A stretch of DNA of 64,000 nucleotides from Atherinomorus stipes (Eukaryota > Chordata > Actinopteri > Atheriniformes > Atherinidae), in NCBI GenBank assembly GCA_023101725.1, contig JALJCO010010476.1:2235001-2299000 (forward strand), read 5' to 3'. Below, in pieces: positions 13,451 to 25,632 of the stretch. The translations under genes were made by a program, and so were the position numbers. The notes beneath the pieces are model-generated. The model did no database searches. It had not been told where the DNA came from and saw only the letters and a list, made by a program, of their open reading frames with translations. Numbering within the stretch: the stretch's first letter is position 1; each line of letters starts with the position of its first letter.

Positions 13451-13794
13451 CTTTCAGACTTGCATTGCGGAACATAGCGTTAAAGTCCATCGGACTCGTC
13501 TTTTCAAACATGCCGCTTCTTTGCGGACTTATCGCATCCCAGGCGCTTTCAGACATCAGGAAATGTTGCGGTAAAGTCAACACAGCCCCATTCTCCCTCC
13601 AACTCAGTCCGGAACATTTTCTTGTGCATTCAGCCAAAATAATGTGCTGCAACATTTCTACTCTTGTGACATGGAGTCCAGCCGGTACATGTCCACTACA
13701 TCTCCGAAGTCAAAGACTGCTGTGCATGTCTGAATGCAAACATTATAAAGGACAGAGTTCACAATATTACTGCTTTCCAGTGCGAGTCTGAAAG
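13451..13794 (+). mobile_element. CTTTCAGACT-type TIR element, copy 1
   Basis: Ends CTTTCAGACTTGCATTGCGG and CCAGTGCGAGTCTGAAAG are inverted repeats. The body carries TTCAAACATGCCGC, TCCGGAACATTTTCTTGTGC and CATGGAGTCCAGCCGGTACA. The same body occurs reversed at 22854-23164. Length 344 bp, no coding capacity. Confidence 0.75.
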
Positions 13795-15733
13795 GGGCTG
13801 AACTTTTTAAAAAATTATCTCTTAGTCCAAAACTTTCTTGTAAAAACTAACATAATATGTATGTCATTTCTGCATCTGTAGAGTGCCGTGTAGTGGTGTG
13901 GTAATTAGAGGAAGAAGGTCCCTGGGGCCCTGGGCAGTTGTACAGAAAGCATGGCTGATGGCTGGGGCCTTTCTGTGTAGTTTGCAACCTCTACCAATGC
14001 ATGATGCGTGCTTACCAGACACTCTGGCTTCCTCCCACAGTCCAAAATCATGCATCTTTGGTTAACATGCTTTTCACTATGTTGACCTGTTCATTGTTAC
14101 CTGTCCTGCGTGAATAGCAAGCTGCTGCTTCTGCCTATCAATGGGAAATTCTGAACATGACCACAGAAACATTCAGATTTGACTTATATTTACATTTTAA
14201 CAAAGCAGAAGGAAATTTAAAGAAATATACAGCATTATATTGACAACAGAAGAGACATTTATGTGGCTCTTGCTACCTCTCAACAACATATGCTGCATAC
14301 TTTTTTACCATCAACCTGTAGTCTGCTGCAGAATTTCTCTCATCAAACCAATATCAAATTGAGAAAATGCATGTGCGAGGAGTGATAGGATCAGAGCCTG
14401 AGGCCAAATTTTAATCATATTCCTCTCATAAACACCGATGTGAGTTACAGTATCTGACTGAGCTTGACTCAGTTCTCATGTGTCCATGCTGACTCAATTT
14501 TGCTGGATTGAGTTGAAATTTCTCCTGAACATTCAAGAAAACCCTAAGGACAACTTGCAACTTGGCCCTTTTGAGGCTTTTTTTTCAGAATTCAAATGAA
14601 TCACAATTTTGGGAACAGATTGCATCTTATGTACATAGTAGTAGGATTTGCAAAATATAGCACTTGGGAGCTGACCTATACTTTTGTCTATAGCCTCTCT
14701 TTGACTGTTATATTGTGACAACACTTTAGATGTATATGGGTATTTATTTTCATTAACTTGAGTAATCTGATCTTATTATTCAGAAAAAGATATAAACAGA
14801 AAAAAACTGAAATTTGAAAATTGTTAAAACAGTCTAATTTAAAAAAATGTCATGTATTGTTGATTCTTTCTCTTTCAGGTGGTGTGAGGAATGCAAGGAC
14901 AGCAATCAGATCTACATTTGGGCTTCAGGTCAAATGACGTATAAGTGAAAGAATTACAGGAAGGGCGAGGCTCCAACTCAGCTCTTGCAGAATCAAACTG
15001 TATCAAAAGTACTGCTAGGTAGAGTTCCAATAATAGACTAATGCAAACAAAACTCCTGACAGAAATAGAAAGATCAAAACAATGCCTATTTAGTGCTCAT
15101 GCAGGCAGTGTGAATGGCTTTTGTGTAGTGCATATTATTGCAATCTCAGTGCAGCCGCGGTGCTGAGCAAATCTCAGTAATTAACCTATGGTAATGACAA
15201 AAGCCAATTTATGGCTCTTAAAGATCAAATGTATCTGGGTTAATGTGAGGTCAATCTAATGCATGCGCGGGAATACCAGAGCTGGAATTGAAGTGTCTGA
15301 TTGGGGAGAGGTGTACTGGGACTGCTGACAGTGTGAATGGTGCTGTCAAAAGCATCCATTCTAAATAGACAATAATGTGTAAGCTGTTGTCAAGATAAAT
15401 CTACACTGATAGTGAATTTCCTTTCACTATAGTGGTTGTTCTAATGTGTGACCAGGAGACACAGTGCAAGTTCAGTTGTGCTTCATTCAAATTAATACTG
15501 TGTAGTAATAGCAAAGTTTTCCTTTTTTTCTCCCAACTTGCCGCCAAAAATCTTAATTCTTGAAATTATTAAATTAAAGGAGAATATCAAGTATGCCAGA
15601 AACCCAACGTTGGTCTCATCCTCCAGAGCAGAGTGATGATAGATGTGCTGTTTTAATGTGTCATACCACTCAATTCACTTGATCTAAATAGCATCGATTT
15701 ATCTCAGGGCTCTTTAAGCAGAAAGCAAACAAG

Positions 15734-16586
15734 TTAAAGCTAGGGTTGGCAATGCTGGAAAAACAGTTTGAACAACGACAGTTTAAAAAAACACACCACC
15801 TGACCCACACCTTCAGAGCGCAGGAACATGTGCGCCGATGTTTTAGGAGCAGGTTAACAATAACAGCTGAGTGGATAGCTCGTTAGCTTGATAGTAAACA
15901 GCTGACAAACCACATTTTTAAAAGCTTTAATCCACTCACCTCCAACTCCCTGCAGTGTAAAAAGTCCACACTGCAAACGTCAACGCCTCCGAGACTTAAT
16001 CCTTATCTGTTGTTTTGTTATGGCTTGTTTTTTTGGCACAGCAGCAGTTAGCAAGTGTATCTATCTGCGGCTTGCAACCCAGTGGGCGTGACCTATGGTG
16101 GGTGTGTCCTATAGTGGGCGTGTTGCATAGTGGGTGGGTCTGGTTAGGTTTGGGGGAAGGGTCAGGGGTAGGGCTAGATTTTACCGTGCTCTCATTGGCC
16201 TGGTGGGCGTGTCGTCGAGTAACGTCACACTACGACACGCCCACTCTACAACACACCCCTGTCTTGCGACCCGCAGATAGACCCTTCTCGCAGTTAGTAG
16301 TCCGTTAGCTATATTTGTTTACATTGAGTGGCACACAGGGGGGTCACATGGGGGATGGAGAGAGGGGAATGACAAAGACAAGTCATAAAGGCATTGATTC
16401 GTTCTTTCTATAAGTTGCGAATTACCAATTCCTGCCTTTCAATGCAAATGCAGAACTGCAGCTCTCACAGAGGTCTGACTTTTTTCCTTCCTTTTTATGA
16501 ATACATGATGTATTGACGACTATCAGGATGGAAGGACCATTTCTGTGACCATTGTTTCTGAGCAGGATTACCAACTCTGGCTTTAA
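15734..16586. mobile_element. TIR element with TTAA-containing ends, host of a nested insertion
   Basis: Left TTAAAGCTAGGGTTGGCAAT and right (reverse complement) TTTAAAGCCAGAGTTGGTAA form about 22-bp inverted ends. TTAA at both outer edges could be a piggyBac-type duplication or part of the repeat. Contains the 238-bp element 16052-16289. Confidence 0.6.
16052..16289. mobile_element. Nested hAT-like MITE with perfect 8-bp duplication
   Basis: GCAGTTAG occurs at 16044-16051 and again at 16290-16297. The element ends carry TCTATCTGCGGCTTGCAAC and its inverted counterpart GTCTTGCGACCCGCAGATAGA. Inside are repeated GTGGGCGTG phrases. The perfect duplication suggests a younger insertion into the enclosing element. 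Confidence 0.75.
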
Positions 16587-16777
16587 ATTCATGTGCAGTC
16601 TAATTACTGTATATCAGCTTAATTTGAGTTTATTATTGCCATAGCCACAAAATTCTTATCTAAAGTGTTGACTTTTTAAGGAAACTCACTGATTGCATCA
16701 AAGCTTCAGTATGATCCATTTCTCCATCCTGGGCTTGCATGGGGCTGCACACATTAGTATTACCATTTGATCAAGAT

Positions 16778-17285
16778 TAAAGTTGTTCCAGTTCTGATAC
16801 CAGCATCGGAAATGTCTCCGATACTGCAGAAAATGCAGTCATCTGTATAGACGAGTACTGGGTTCAGGCACTGATCCGATAATACATAATTTATTAAAAA
16901 AGAATCTATTTACTCATTATCCCTTTTAGCTCTAGAACAGTTCTTCTTCGCTGTTCTTAAAACAGTTGCACTGTGCAGCCTGTTGTTTTAGAGGGGTGAG
17001 GAAGAACTGATCACCTGACACCTGTAAACAGGATGCTAACTAGTTTTCATGTCGGCAGTGTGGCTCGAGCAAGACTGCAAGACCTCAATGAAAAATAAAT
17101 TACTTCATTTTCTGTATTCATATTTTAATGAGCTCTGTATAATAATCACATCACAGTCATGCAGATGTAATGTGATATATTTTCCTTATAACACAGTGCG
17201 ATCCATACTCGGAATCGACCAATATCCACAGCACAAGTATTGGAATCAGTATCGGGAGGAAAAAAATTGTATTGGAACATCGCTA
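16778..17285. mobile_element. hAT-like non-autonomous element
   Basis: Left TAAAGTTGTTCCAG and right TTGGAACATCGCTA are inverted ends around GATACTG/CCGATA-rich arms. Flanks ATCAAGAT (16770-16777) and GTCAAGGT (17286-17293) match at 6 of 8. Internal ORFs are not transposase-like. Confidence 0.6.
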
Positions 17286-17293
17286 GTCAAGGT

Positions 17294-18884
17294 GCTAGCT
17301 GGCAAGATGCTAACATTGCCATACAGTCAAGATTTTAACTTTTTCCTGACTCAGGAAACTGGTTACTCTGAAAAGCAGATCATAATAGGACAGTCATGAG
17401 CTGTGACAAGGCTTTTGGATTGTTTTGGGAGAAGGAGAGTTTAATTTTGCCAACTGGCTCTCTTGGAAGTGTTTTGATGATCTTACTAGTTGAGGTATCA
17501 GCTATGACCTATTATCTGACAGATATTTCTGTAAACAACAACAACAACAACAAAAATATTTGGTATATCTGAATGCTGCAGCATGACTTTTTTATTGGCG
17601 TGAAACTAATTGAAAGCCTTTTACAGACTTGGGAGAAAAACATTGATAAGTCAAGTATGTACTGCCCGCTTTGAGATCTTTTATGAAACTAACTGGAAGT
17701 TTCATGTCAATACCACAAGAGAGCAAAAGTACAGCACAACTACACCAACAATAAGAATGTGAATTTCTAATCTGGTTTATCATTTGTCCCTTCAAGCTCA
17801 ACACAACACTAACCTTTGGTTTGTACGTTTTGTTCTAAACCATCTCACTTTTCCTGGGTTTTATGAGCCCACCTGACCACTTTGAAGGCCTGTCTCTGTA
17901 TGTAGAGCCCAGATGTTGGGCCACCTGGACACAGTGACAGACAAAACAGGCATTAGTTATTCAGCCAAACTCCAAACAGAGCCTACTGACAGATCATGGC
18001 TCCAGGGGAGTTATGCTGCATTTAAATAGCACCTTTTGATATTAGATCAATACACCGGATTAACAGTCAAGTCACTCATGGGCAGATGCTGCAGGGAGAC
18101 AGCATGCTTTGACTGTGATACATTATGTGCCAGAACTAAACAAAGAAGTTATTTCAATTCCAATGGTTTTGTTACTTTTTTCACAAAAGGTCAAGCGCTG
18201 TCAAAAATATCAGCATATTGACCTTTTTAAACATTCCAGAAACATTGGGATCATAGATTAAGCTTTCTTTCCCTCTTTCTTGCTTACAAAGGGTTAAAAC
18301 TCATTCACACCAAAGTCGCAAGGGGTTGCAACTTTTCGTGCTTGTAGGTCATTGTACAGTTCATTTTAAGTCCAACATGGCATAGACTGGTGATATGTGT
18401 GTATTGTCAGGAGACGAGAAACACTGGAACGACAGCAGTCACTACCACCGTTCACTTTTTCCACATACAGATTCACTCACAATCCAATATCTAAACTTTT
18501 CCCAATACCCCTGTTTGCACTCTCAGTTTAAAGCCGGCCCAGTATTTGCATGCTTTTCATTTTTTTCTGTCCTCTTGTATGTTTTATAGGTAAACACAGT
18601 GGCGTGCAAAGGGCATACACTAGGTGGTGCTAGAGCACTTGCCCTTTGCCCTCTGGGCAGAGCAAGTGCCCGTATCAAAGTAGTTACCACCCAGGAAATA
18701 CAAAAGTTAATTAAGTGTATTGTTTTCCTGCATAGCCTCAGTTGCCAAGCATTGTCAGATTTGTGAAGTTGCCCCAATCTGTCTCATACAGCGCCAAATG
18801 GTCGGGCCTAAATTAGCCTGCTGTCCACCAGCTTAACATCATAACACCATCACCAGACAATGGGGAGCCGAACTCACGCCCCTT
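17294..18884. other. Intergenic, no gene recognised
   Basis: No exon identified. 18598-18680 starts GTGGCGTGCAAAGGGC and resembles a hAT end, but no partner end was found. Confidence 0.5.
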
Positions 18885-19940
18885 CTGGTGAGCCCCAATG
18901 GAACCTTAGAAACTAAATGGAAGTCAATGGCAAGAAAAGAATTATTTTCTGGTCCCATTCGCTCTATGCTCTGGATTCCAGATATGGTTATGGATCTAAA
19001 TAAGAACATTTTCATGCAAAGAAAAGATAATGCAAACTTCAATTTTTTCAGGTTTTACTTGAAGCCACTTTGTGGACTACCTGAAATAATATAAAATCTT
19101 TGAGGAATTTTATATTTTCTTTGCATGAGAAATTTTCATTTAAAGGTTGAATATGGAACATTTTATTAAAAGCTATATTTAAAAACAACAACAACAACAA
19201 AAACAAAAAAGACACAACAAAAAAACATCCTCCACTTGGCATTTGGAGGGGTGCAGATTGAAAGTACAGCATTTCCTCACAAGATTATACTTAGCCTGAA
19301 AATAAATATAAAGCAAATTTTAACTGGTTTGACAATGGTGTTATGTTTACATCTACAAGCCACTACAGGTTGCCATTGCGGGTTGCCAAATATGGTCTCT
19401 GTTAACAGAATGTTTGGCACAGCTATGCTGGTACTTGGGAAAATGGTGAAGTCGGCAAGTCAAGCAGCTGCTTCAGAGCCCTTGAGATATTATTATCTGC
19501 CTCTGAGGAGAAATGACCTAAGAAGAGCAAGATCTTGAGTAAATTTAGGTGAAGACTACACTAAATGGACTGACATAAACATTTTCCATGGCATCAAAAC
19601 GCAGAAATGGATACTTTTCGGATTAGTAAGCTAGCGTGCTTGCTAAAGTTTGCTGTCTGTTATAAACTCCTCTACTTATTGAACATGGTGCAGGCTGGTG
19701 GTCACTGATGTATCGGCAGAGAGCCTGGCAACCAAATGGCTGGAGTTATTTTTCTGCCATTGCAAGTACAACCTAGACACATGTGATGTTGCTGTTCTGT
19801 CCGTATTCCATATCCAACCTTTAAATCCACGGCCAACATCTGGAATCCAGGGCAGAGAACGACTGGGACCAGAAGATAATTATTTTCTCCAGATTGACTC
19901 CCATTCATATTTTTTTCATTTTTAAGGACCCATGGGAAGA
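18885..19940. mobile_element. DNA element remnant with long imperfect inverted ends
   Basis: The left arm (about 18891-19000: CCAATGGAACCTTA, GAAGTCAATGG, TTTTCTGGTCCCATTCGCTC, CTGGATTCCAGATATGG) and the right arm (about 19810-19940) are inverted copies over more than 100 bp. The two small ORFs at the ends (on opposite strands) translate the same repeat. The interior shows no transposase. Confidence 0.6.
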
Positions 19941-20250
19941 CCTGAAAAACCATCATGTTAACACCAAGTGATTTTAACAAAACTGATCAAATAAAACAAG
20001 AGAATATTCCAACTTAAAGGCGAAAATGAATGGTGACTAAGGTGTGTGGTTATTATGACCTGCTGCTGACACATAATCACATTTAATGTTTTATAATAAC
20101 TTATATTATCTTCTCCAAAATTGGCTATTTTATAGCAATGCAAATGTGTAATCATAACTAATTACTTAATTCAATGCATCATCAATGAAATAGTTTTCAG
20201 GTAGTGCCATCTGCTAGTAAAGTGTTTAGCCAGCATTTCAAAAACTACAA

Positions 20251-20462
20251 CAGTGATTCCCAACCCTGGTCCTCAAGGCACACTATTCTGAAGACTTTCC
20301 ATTTTGCTCTGCTATGACACAACTGATTCAAATCAAATGCATCTCTGATGAGCTCTGCACCAGTCTGCTACTGACCCATTAATGTGAGTCAGCTGTGTTT
20401 CAACAGGGCAACATGGAAAGTCTTCAGGACCGGGCCTTGAGGACCGGGGTTGGGAACTACTG
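20251..20462. mobile_element. 212-bp hAT MITE
   Basis: Ends of about 60 bp are inverted copies: CAGTGATTCCCAACCCTGGT and, in reverse, CAGTAGTTCCCAACCCCGGT, each followed by CCTCAAGG and further on GAAGACTTTCCAT. Flanks AACTACAA (20243-20250) and AACTGCAA (20463-20470) agree at 7 of 8. Confidence 0.85.
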
Positions 20463-20945
20463 AACTGCAATACAGTTTTTCTCAGTTGCTAAAACACTAA
20501 ATCCCATTTTCAAGGCCAATTTTTCAGAAGCCTAAACCAAGGTATCAAATCAGTCCTCCTATGATCAAAATCTAAAGCATGTTTGACATCACTAGAGACT
20601 GCTTGCAAACACATTTGCATTGTGATGGACTTGCTGTGCAAAATGGTAAACACATGTTGCACACTTTGATCACAACTAAGACACAGTTGTCAACAGGTAA
20701 ACACAGTGACTCCAAATTGATTTCATCTTTGGCTGATGATGATTCAACCAACATAAACCAGTTGAGGAAGCTGTGGGAGGTCAAGATTTTATGATGGATA
20801 GAGGAAATCAGAGAGGAAGAGTACGCATAAGAGTTGGTCGCAGAGGTGGTCGAGGGTGGGGACATAAGGGGGAAAAATCAGGTCCGATGCAGAGCCTTCA
20901 TTTCAGGTGAAATCCGTGCAACTGTGATCGACCACGTTACAGTAT

Positions 20946-21184
20946 TACCTCCACCAAGAAGGTTATGTTTTTGGTAGCGTTGGTTTGTTTATCTGTCTGT
21001 CTGTCAGCAACTTTTCAGAAAACATTCTGGACAGATTGACCTGAAATTTTCACCAGCTGTGTGCCCCAGCCCAAGAACAAACCCATTACATTTTGGTGCT
21101 GATCCAGATCACCTTCTGGATCCAGGAGTTTTTTGAAGGATTCTTTATTATTGCGAGAGCTGCTTGGCGGAGGTCTGTGCTCTA
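20946..21184. repeat. Common fish interspersed repeat with inverted ends
   Basis: Begins TTACCTCCACCAAGAAGGTT and ends GCTTGGCGGAGGTCTGTGCT, an imperfect inverted pair, with a TCTGTCTGTCTGTC run after the start. No ORF of interest. Recognised as a familiar teleost repeat type from memory; family name not assigned. Confidence 0.6.
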
Positions 21185-21478
21185 GTACTTTATGTTATGA
21201 GTTCTCTGTGTTGTGACATGATGCATTTGGCCTGATGTAAATAAAAAAACAAACATTTTGACAGCAAGATGTTCTGAGAACTATGTTTTCCTTTTTTTCC
21301 TTCTAGTGTTTCCTGATTCCTCTGTAGTGTTCTACATTTTGCTGTGCTTGGGGCATGATTTGACAATGGTGTCACATTTTGAGGCCAGGTGATGCTGTTT
21401 TGAGTCAATAACTTCCTTTTGCAGCAAGAAGGAAAGGATTTGGGAAGTAGTTTGAGTTATGGGATTTGTTTAAATCCC

Positions 21479-21504
21479 CAAGGTCCCCCAATTGGGGGAC
21501 CTTG
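21479..21504. repeat. 26-bp perfect palindrome
   Basis: CAAGGTCCCCCAA and TTGGGGGACCTTG are exact inverted copies with no spacer. No flanking repeat explains it. Confidence 0.8.
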
Positions 21505-22280
21505 AGACTCACTGCAGCAAAAGAGGCACAATGTTGCACTAATTTGTAGCCATACCATACATCAAATTAAACAGGAGAAACTCTGCTACAAGCACATATA
21601 AGTCATTTTAACATACACCAAGCATATTAATGTTTAAATATCAAAATCTAAATAGGGTCAGAGCGTCCACCCATACTGCACATTTCCATCGCTACCTCTC
21701 TGATACTTCATGGTAGACAAACAAACAGCATATCATATGAAAGCTAAGATCCTGACGATTTCAACAGTACCACTATTATTTCTCTACGACAAAAACTCAG
21801 TGAACCAGCAGCCAAAGAATACAAACATAAACAACCGCTTTCTTAGAATGACTAACAGAAATTCTGTCTTACACACTTGAAAAAAAGTCCCAAGTGTTCC
21901 CTTTATCATGCCACCTCAATGACATTGAAATAGACTTTGTGGATAAGGAAAAATATTTATTCTTTTGGGGGTGTGTTTTTTATAAAAAAAAACATAAAAA
22001 AGAAGAAAAGGAGTTGAGGGGATTAAGGAAAAAAAAGGGGGAGGGAAAAATTAAATATTTTGTTTTAAGAAAAAAAGAAAAATGTAAGTACAGCAGGAGA
22101 GAGAATGGAATAGAAGGGATAGGTAAAGAAAGGTGAAGATAGAGAAGAAGATTAAGATGAGATAAAAATAATAATTGTTTTTTTTATTATTAAAAATAAA
22201 AAAAAAAAGGTGGAAAGTTGTATGATGGGTCTGGTTAAGGTTGTTGGTTTTGTTTGTTTAACCAGTTGCAGCATTCCTCA

Positions 22281-22580
22281 AAGAGAAGAGAGGAGAAGAG
22301 AAGAGAAGAGAAGAGAAGAGAAGAGAAGAGAAGAGAAGAGAAGAGAAGAGAAGAGAAGAGAAGAGAAGAGAAGAGAAGAGAAGAGAAGAGAAGAGAGGAG
22401 AGGAGAAGAGAAGAGAAGAGAAGAGAAGAAAAGAGAAGAGAAGAGAAGAGAAGAGAAGAGAAGAGAGGAGACGAGAAGAGAAGAGAAGAGAAGAGAAGAG
22501 AAGAGAAGAGAAGAGAGGAGAGGAGAAGAGAAGAGAAGAGAAGAAAATAGAAAACGAGAAGAGAAGAGAAAAGAGAAGAC
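22281..22580. repeat. (GAGAA)n pentanucleotide array
   Basis: About 300 bp of GAGAA units with variants (GAGGA, GAAAA, GACGA) toward the right. All ORFs across it, in both strands, are repeat translations. Flanks 21940-22250 and 22680-22840 are rich in homopolymer runs. Confidence 0.97.
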
Positions 22581-22853
22581 AAGACAAGGCAAAAGAAGAC
22601 TAGAGAACTACTGCGCAGAGAGGAAGAAAGGGTGTTTCAGCAGACAGCCCAGGGAAGCACCTCTTCCTTTGTGGAAAAAAGATCCAAAAAAAGAGGGGGA
22701 GGAGGAGGAGGAGAGGGAAAAAAAAAAAAGGTAAAGGTAAAAACAGGGGTAAGTTAAATTTTTTTTGTTTTAAAAGTTAAAATTTTAAAATAAAATTCTT
22801 TTTTTATTTTTTTAAATAAATTATTTTTCTACCAAACCTTCCCACATACAGTC

Positions 22854-23164
22854 CTTTCAGACTTGCACTGGAAAGTGGTAATATTGCGGACTCTGTTCTC
22901 AGTAACACTTGCATTCAGATATGCGTACTGGTCTTTTACCTCAGAGATGTAGCAGACATGTACCGGCTGGACTCCATGTCACAAGAGTGGAAATGTTGTG
23001 GCACGTCATTTTGGCAGAACGCACAAGAAAATTTTCCGGACAGAGTTGAAGGGAGAGTGGGGCTGCGTTGTGTGTGATAAGTTCGCAAGGAGGCGGCATG
23101 TTTGAAAAGACGAGTCTGTGCGGATGGACTTTACCGCTCATGTTCCGCAATGCAAGTCTGAAAG
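22854..23164 (-). mobile_element. CTTTCAGACT-type TIR element, copy 2 (inverted)
   Basis: Opposite orientation to the copy at 13451. It carries TGTACCGGCTGGACTCCATG, GCACAAGAAAATTTTCCGGA and GCGGCATGTTTGAAAAGACG, with ends CTTTCAGACTTGCACTGG and TGCAAGTCTGAAAG. Length 311 bp. The left end abuts low-quality-looking A/T-rich sequence. Confidence 0.75.
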
Positions 23165-23199
23165 CGGCTATATTGGCACGGCACTACTAACTACGCATA

Positions 23200-23720
23200 G
23201 AGCTAATGTGGTGGTTTACTGACTGTTTAAGACTACGTGGCAAGGACACGACAGTAGATTATGGTGTCCTACAGACAGGTTAAGGCGACGTGGCATTTAA
23301 TAAATGTAAATAAGGCCAGATCACTTTAAGAGCCGACGTGTCTTTAACAGACTGCAAGGGCTGATGGATTTTGTAGTCAGTCAGGGCATTTCTCAGCGCA
23401 GGGAAACAGGAAATGACTACAGATCAGTGGAGGGAGGTTGGACCAAATAGGGGTCTTTAAAAGAGAGAAAGCTGGAAGAGAAAGAGGAGAGACTGGACAC
23501 ATGCTAGAAGCAGGAGACAACTGAGATAAGATTAAGGACCGCCGGGACCACAAAGTGGAGTCTGATTACACAGTTTATCACCGTTTATAACTATTTTATC
23601 TTGTAATAAACGTGTAACCTTCAGCGACCCTCCTGTGGTTATTTTGCTGCCTCCTCCAGATCGCTAGCTTGAACCGAGATAGCAAGGTGGCTCACTGACT
23701 GCCTGTCCTAAAACACCATG
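23200..23720 (+). mobile_element. Possible solo LTR
   Basis: The stretch has an LTR-like order: TGTTTAAGACTACGTGG at the left, a TTTAAAAG box near 23456, AATAAACG near 23604, then a short tail ending CTGTCCTAAAACA near 23714. No target duplication and no internal retroviral or gypsy genes were found. It could equally be another repeat. Confidence 0.3.
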
Positions 23721-25632
23721 CGGCTGAACCAACCGTACTGAAAAGGTCTGTACTCTGACTTATAAAGACATCATTAACTTCTCTTATCATATGCCAAATG
23801 AACAGCACTTCTGATTAGATGGCGAAAGTGTTACGCCATGACACTATAAATTACTTTGAACCAACCGTAAGTTATTTCTGTTGCAGTACTTCCTGCAATC
23901 TTGTTTTTACCGTATTAACTCAAGATATGTGCTTCCTCTCTTTCATTTTTAATCTCACACTGCTACAGTATAACAAGGCAGCTGGTGTGTGCACAAGGTG
24001 CCCTTATTTTTCACTGAGCACCTGCCCATCAAATTGCCTTTACACGCTACTGGATACACACATATCTGTTGAGGTTATTGCTTTTTTGGTTCGTTCTTTC
24101 CTTCAGAAATCTGCTTTGAGAAAACAAAACAAAACAAAACAACACAAAAAACTTTTTGTTGATGACTTGATTTGCTGAGGGAATTAAACTTATGTTTAAT
24201 TTTATTATTACTACTTTTCCCACTCTTGAATCTTACAAAACAACAAATCAAAGACCTCCATAACGAAATGTGTTTACTCTGAGATTGTTGCTGCTCAGCT
24301 GTAGACGATAGATCAAAGGGAGCCAGTTCCTGAGCAGTGAGTTTTTATTCGAGAGACAGACAACGGTGATAAGAATGAAGGTACTGATGGGAAGTTTGAG
24401 CATTGTAAGTGCAGGGAGGGAAACTACATCAAGATTGATATTATTTTTAAACATTTGGCCTTAATGTTTTACAATATCATTAAAGCTGATTTAAATAATT
24501 GATGTACCTCTGTTCTTCTCACTGCTGTCTATCTCTCAGGTAAAAACTCACTGCTGCCCTTTGCAGTTGTTTTTGTTTATGCAGCACTCCTCTCTACTTG
24601 CAGCATGTCCTGCAAGCATTTCTGTTTGTACATGCAGCATGTTTTTTTGTAAAGCATGTTTGCACATGTTGGCCACCATACTCCAGGTCTTTTTACTGGC
24701 CACTCCTAATTGTCTTTCTACATTTCTCAGCCGCTTACCAAACATACTCATCACAAGTTAATACACTTTAACTTAACCCTACCTTCAACGTAACTCTAGC
24801 AGTGATTAAAGGGCCACATTTTAACCCTTAAAGAGCTATTTAAGTTTTAAAGGCCAGCAGGTTTAGTGGGCTTCATAGCTTAAAGCTGAATTCATGTGTT
24901 CAACAGGTCAAATGATGCTTATGTTTGGATCAATACCCATCCACAAAGCCACAACAATCATCTTTTGTTTTTCACAAAACAAATAAAATCATAACAAACA
25001 AACTTCTACAGCTTAGAGAACCATTTGAGAACTATTTCTGTGGAAGTCGCTGTTGTAGATGTGGCTAAGATAATTTCATAGGTGATATCTTGTGCTGCAA
25101 AGACATGGATTTGATTCAAGTTTTCAAAAAATCTCAAAAGTTTATAGCTTGTTTAAGCAATTTGCTTAAAGATTCTTTACCTACAAAAAGGAAAAACAAT
25201 TCACTGTATTTTGTAGTTTCAACAACAAATTCTATGTGTATTCTCTCGGTTTCACAGCATAAACTGAATAAAATTCAAAGTTATAGGGAGCTTGCTAAAA
25301 ATCAGATCTTTTTCTTGTGAAGATTAATGTGGTATTACAAAATACAAATAACATGCGAAATAATTATCTCTAAATGTAACATCCTTGAGAGGAATATATT
25401 TCTGTGATGTTTGTGGTGATGACACACATAGTACATAGCATATATACTGTACACATGGATTTATTACGGGAGGTAAACACAGTGCCAGACAAAAAGCAGA
25501 TGAAAATCATACTGATTCTATTTGCATTTAGAATTGAATAATTACTAATACTGAGATTTAAACAAAAGTATATTTGAACAGTTAAAAAATGCACAGGGAC
25601 AAATACTAGGAAATTAACATTTTATTGTCACA
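23721..25632. other. Intergenic, no gene recognised
   Basis: A+T-rich; short ORFs on both strands are unremarkable. Nothing further seen. Confidence 0.5.

Noticed and set aside
22210..22734. 174-codon ORF and its antisense partners
   Set aside because: Pure translation of the GAGAA repeat.
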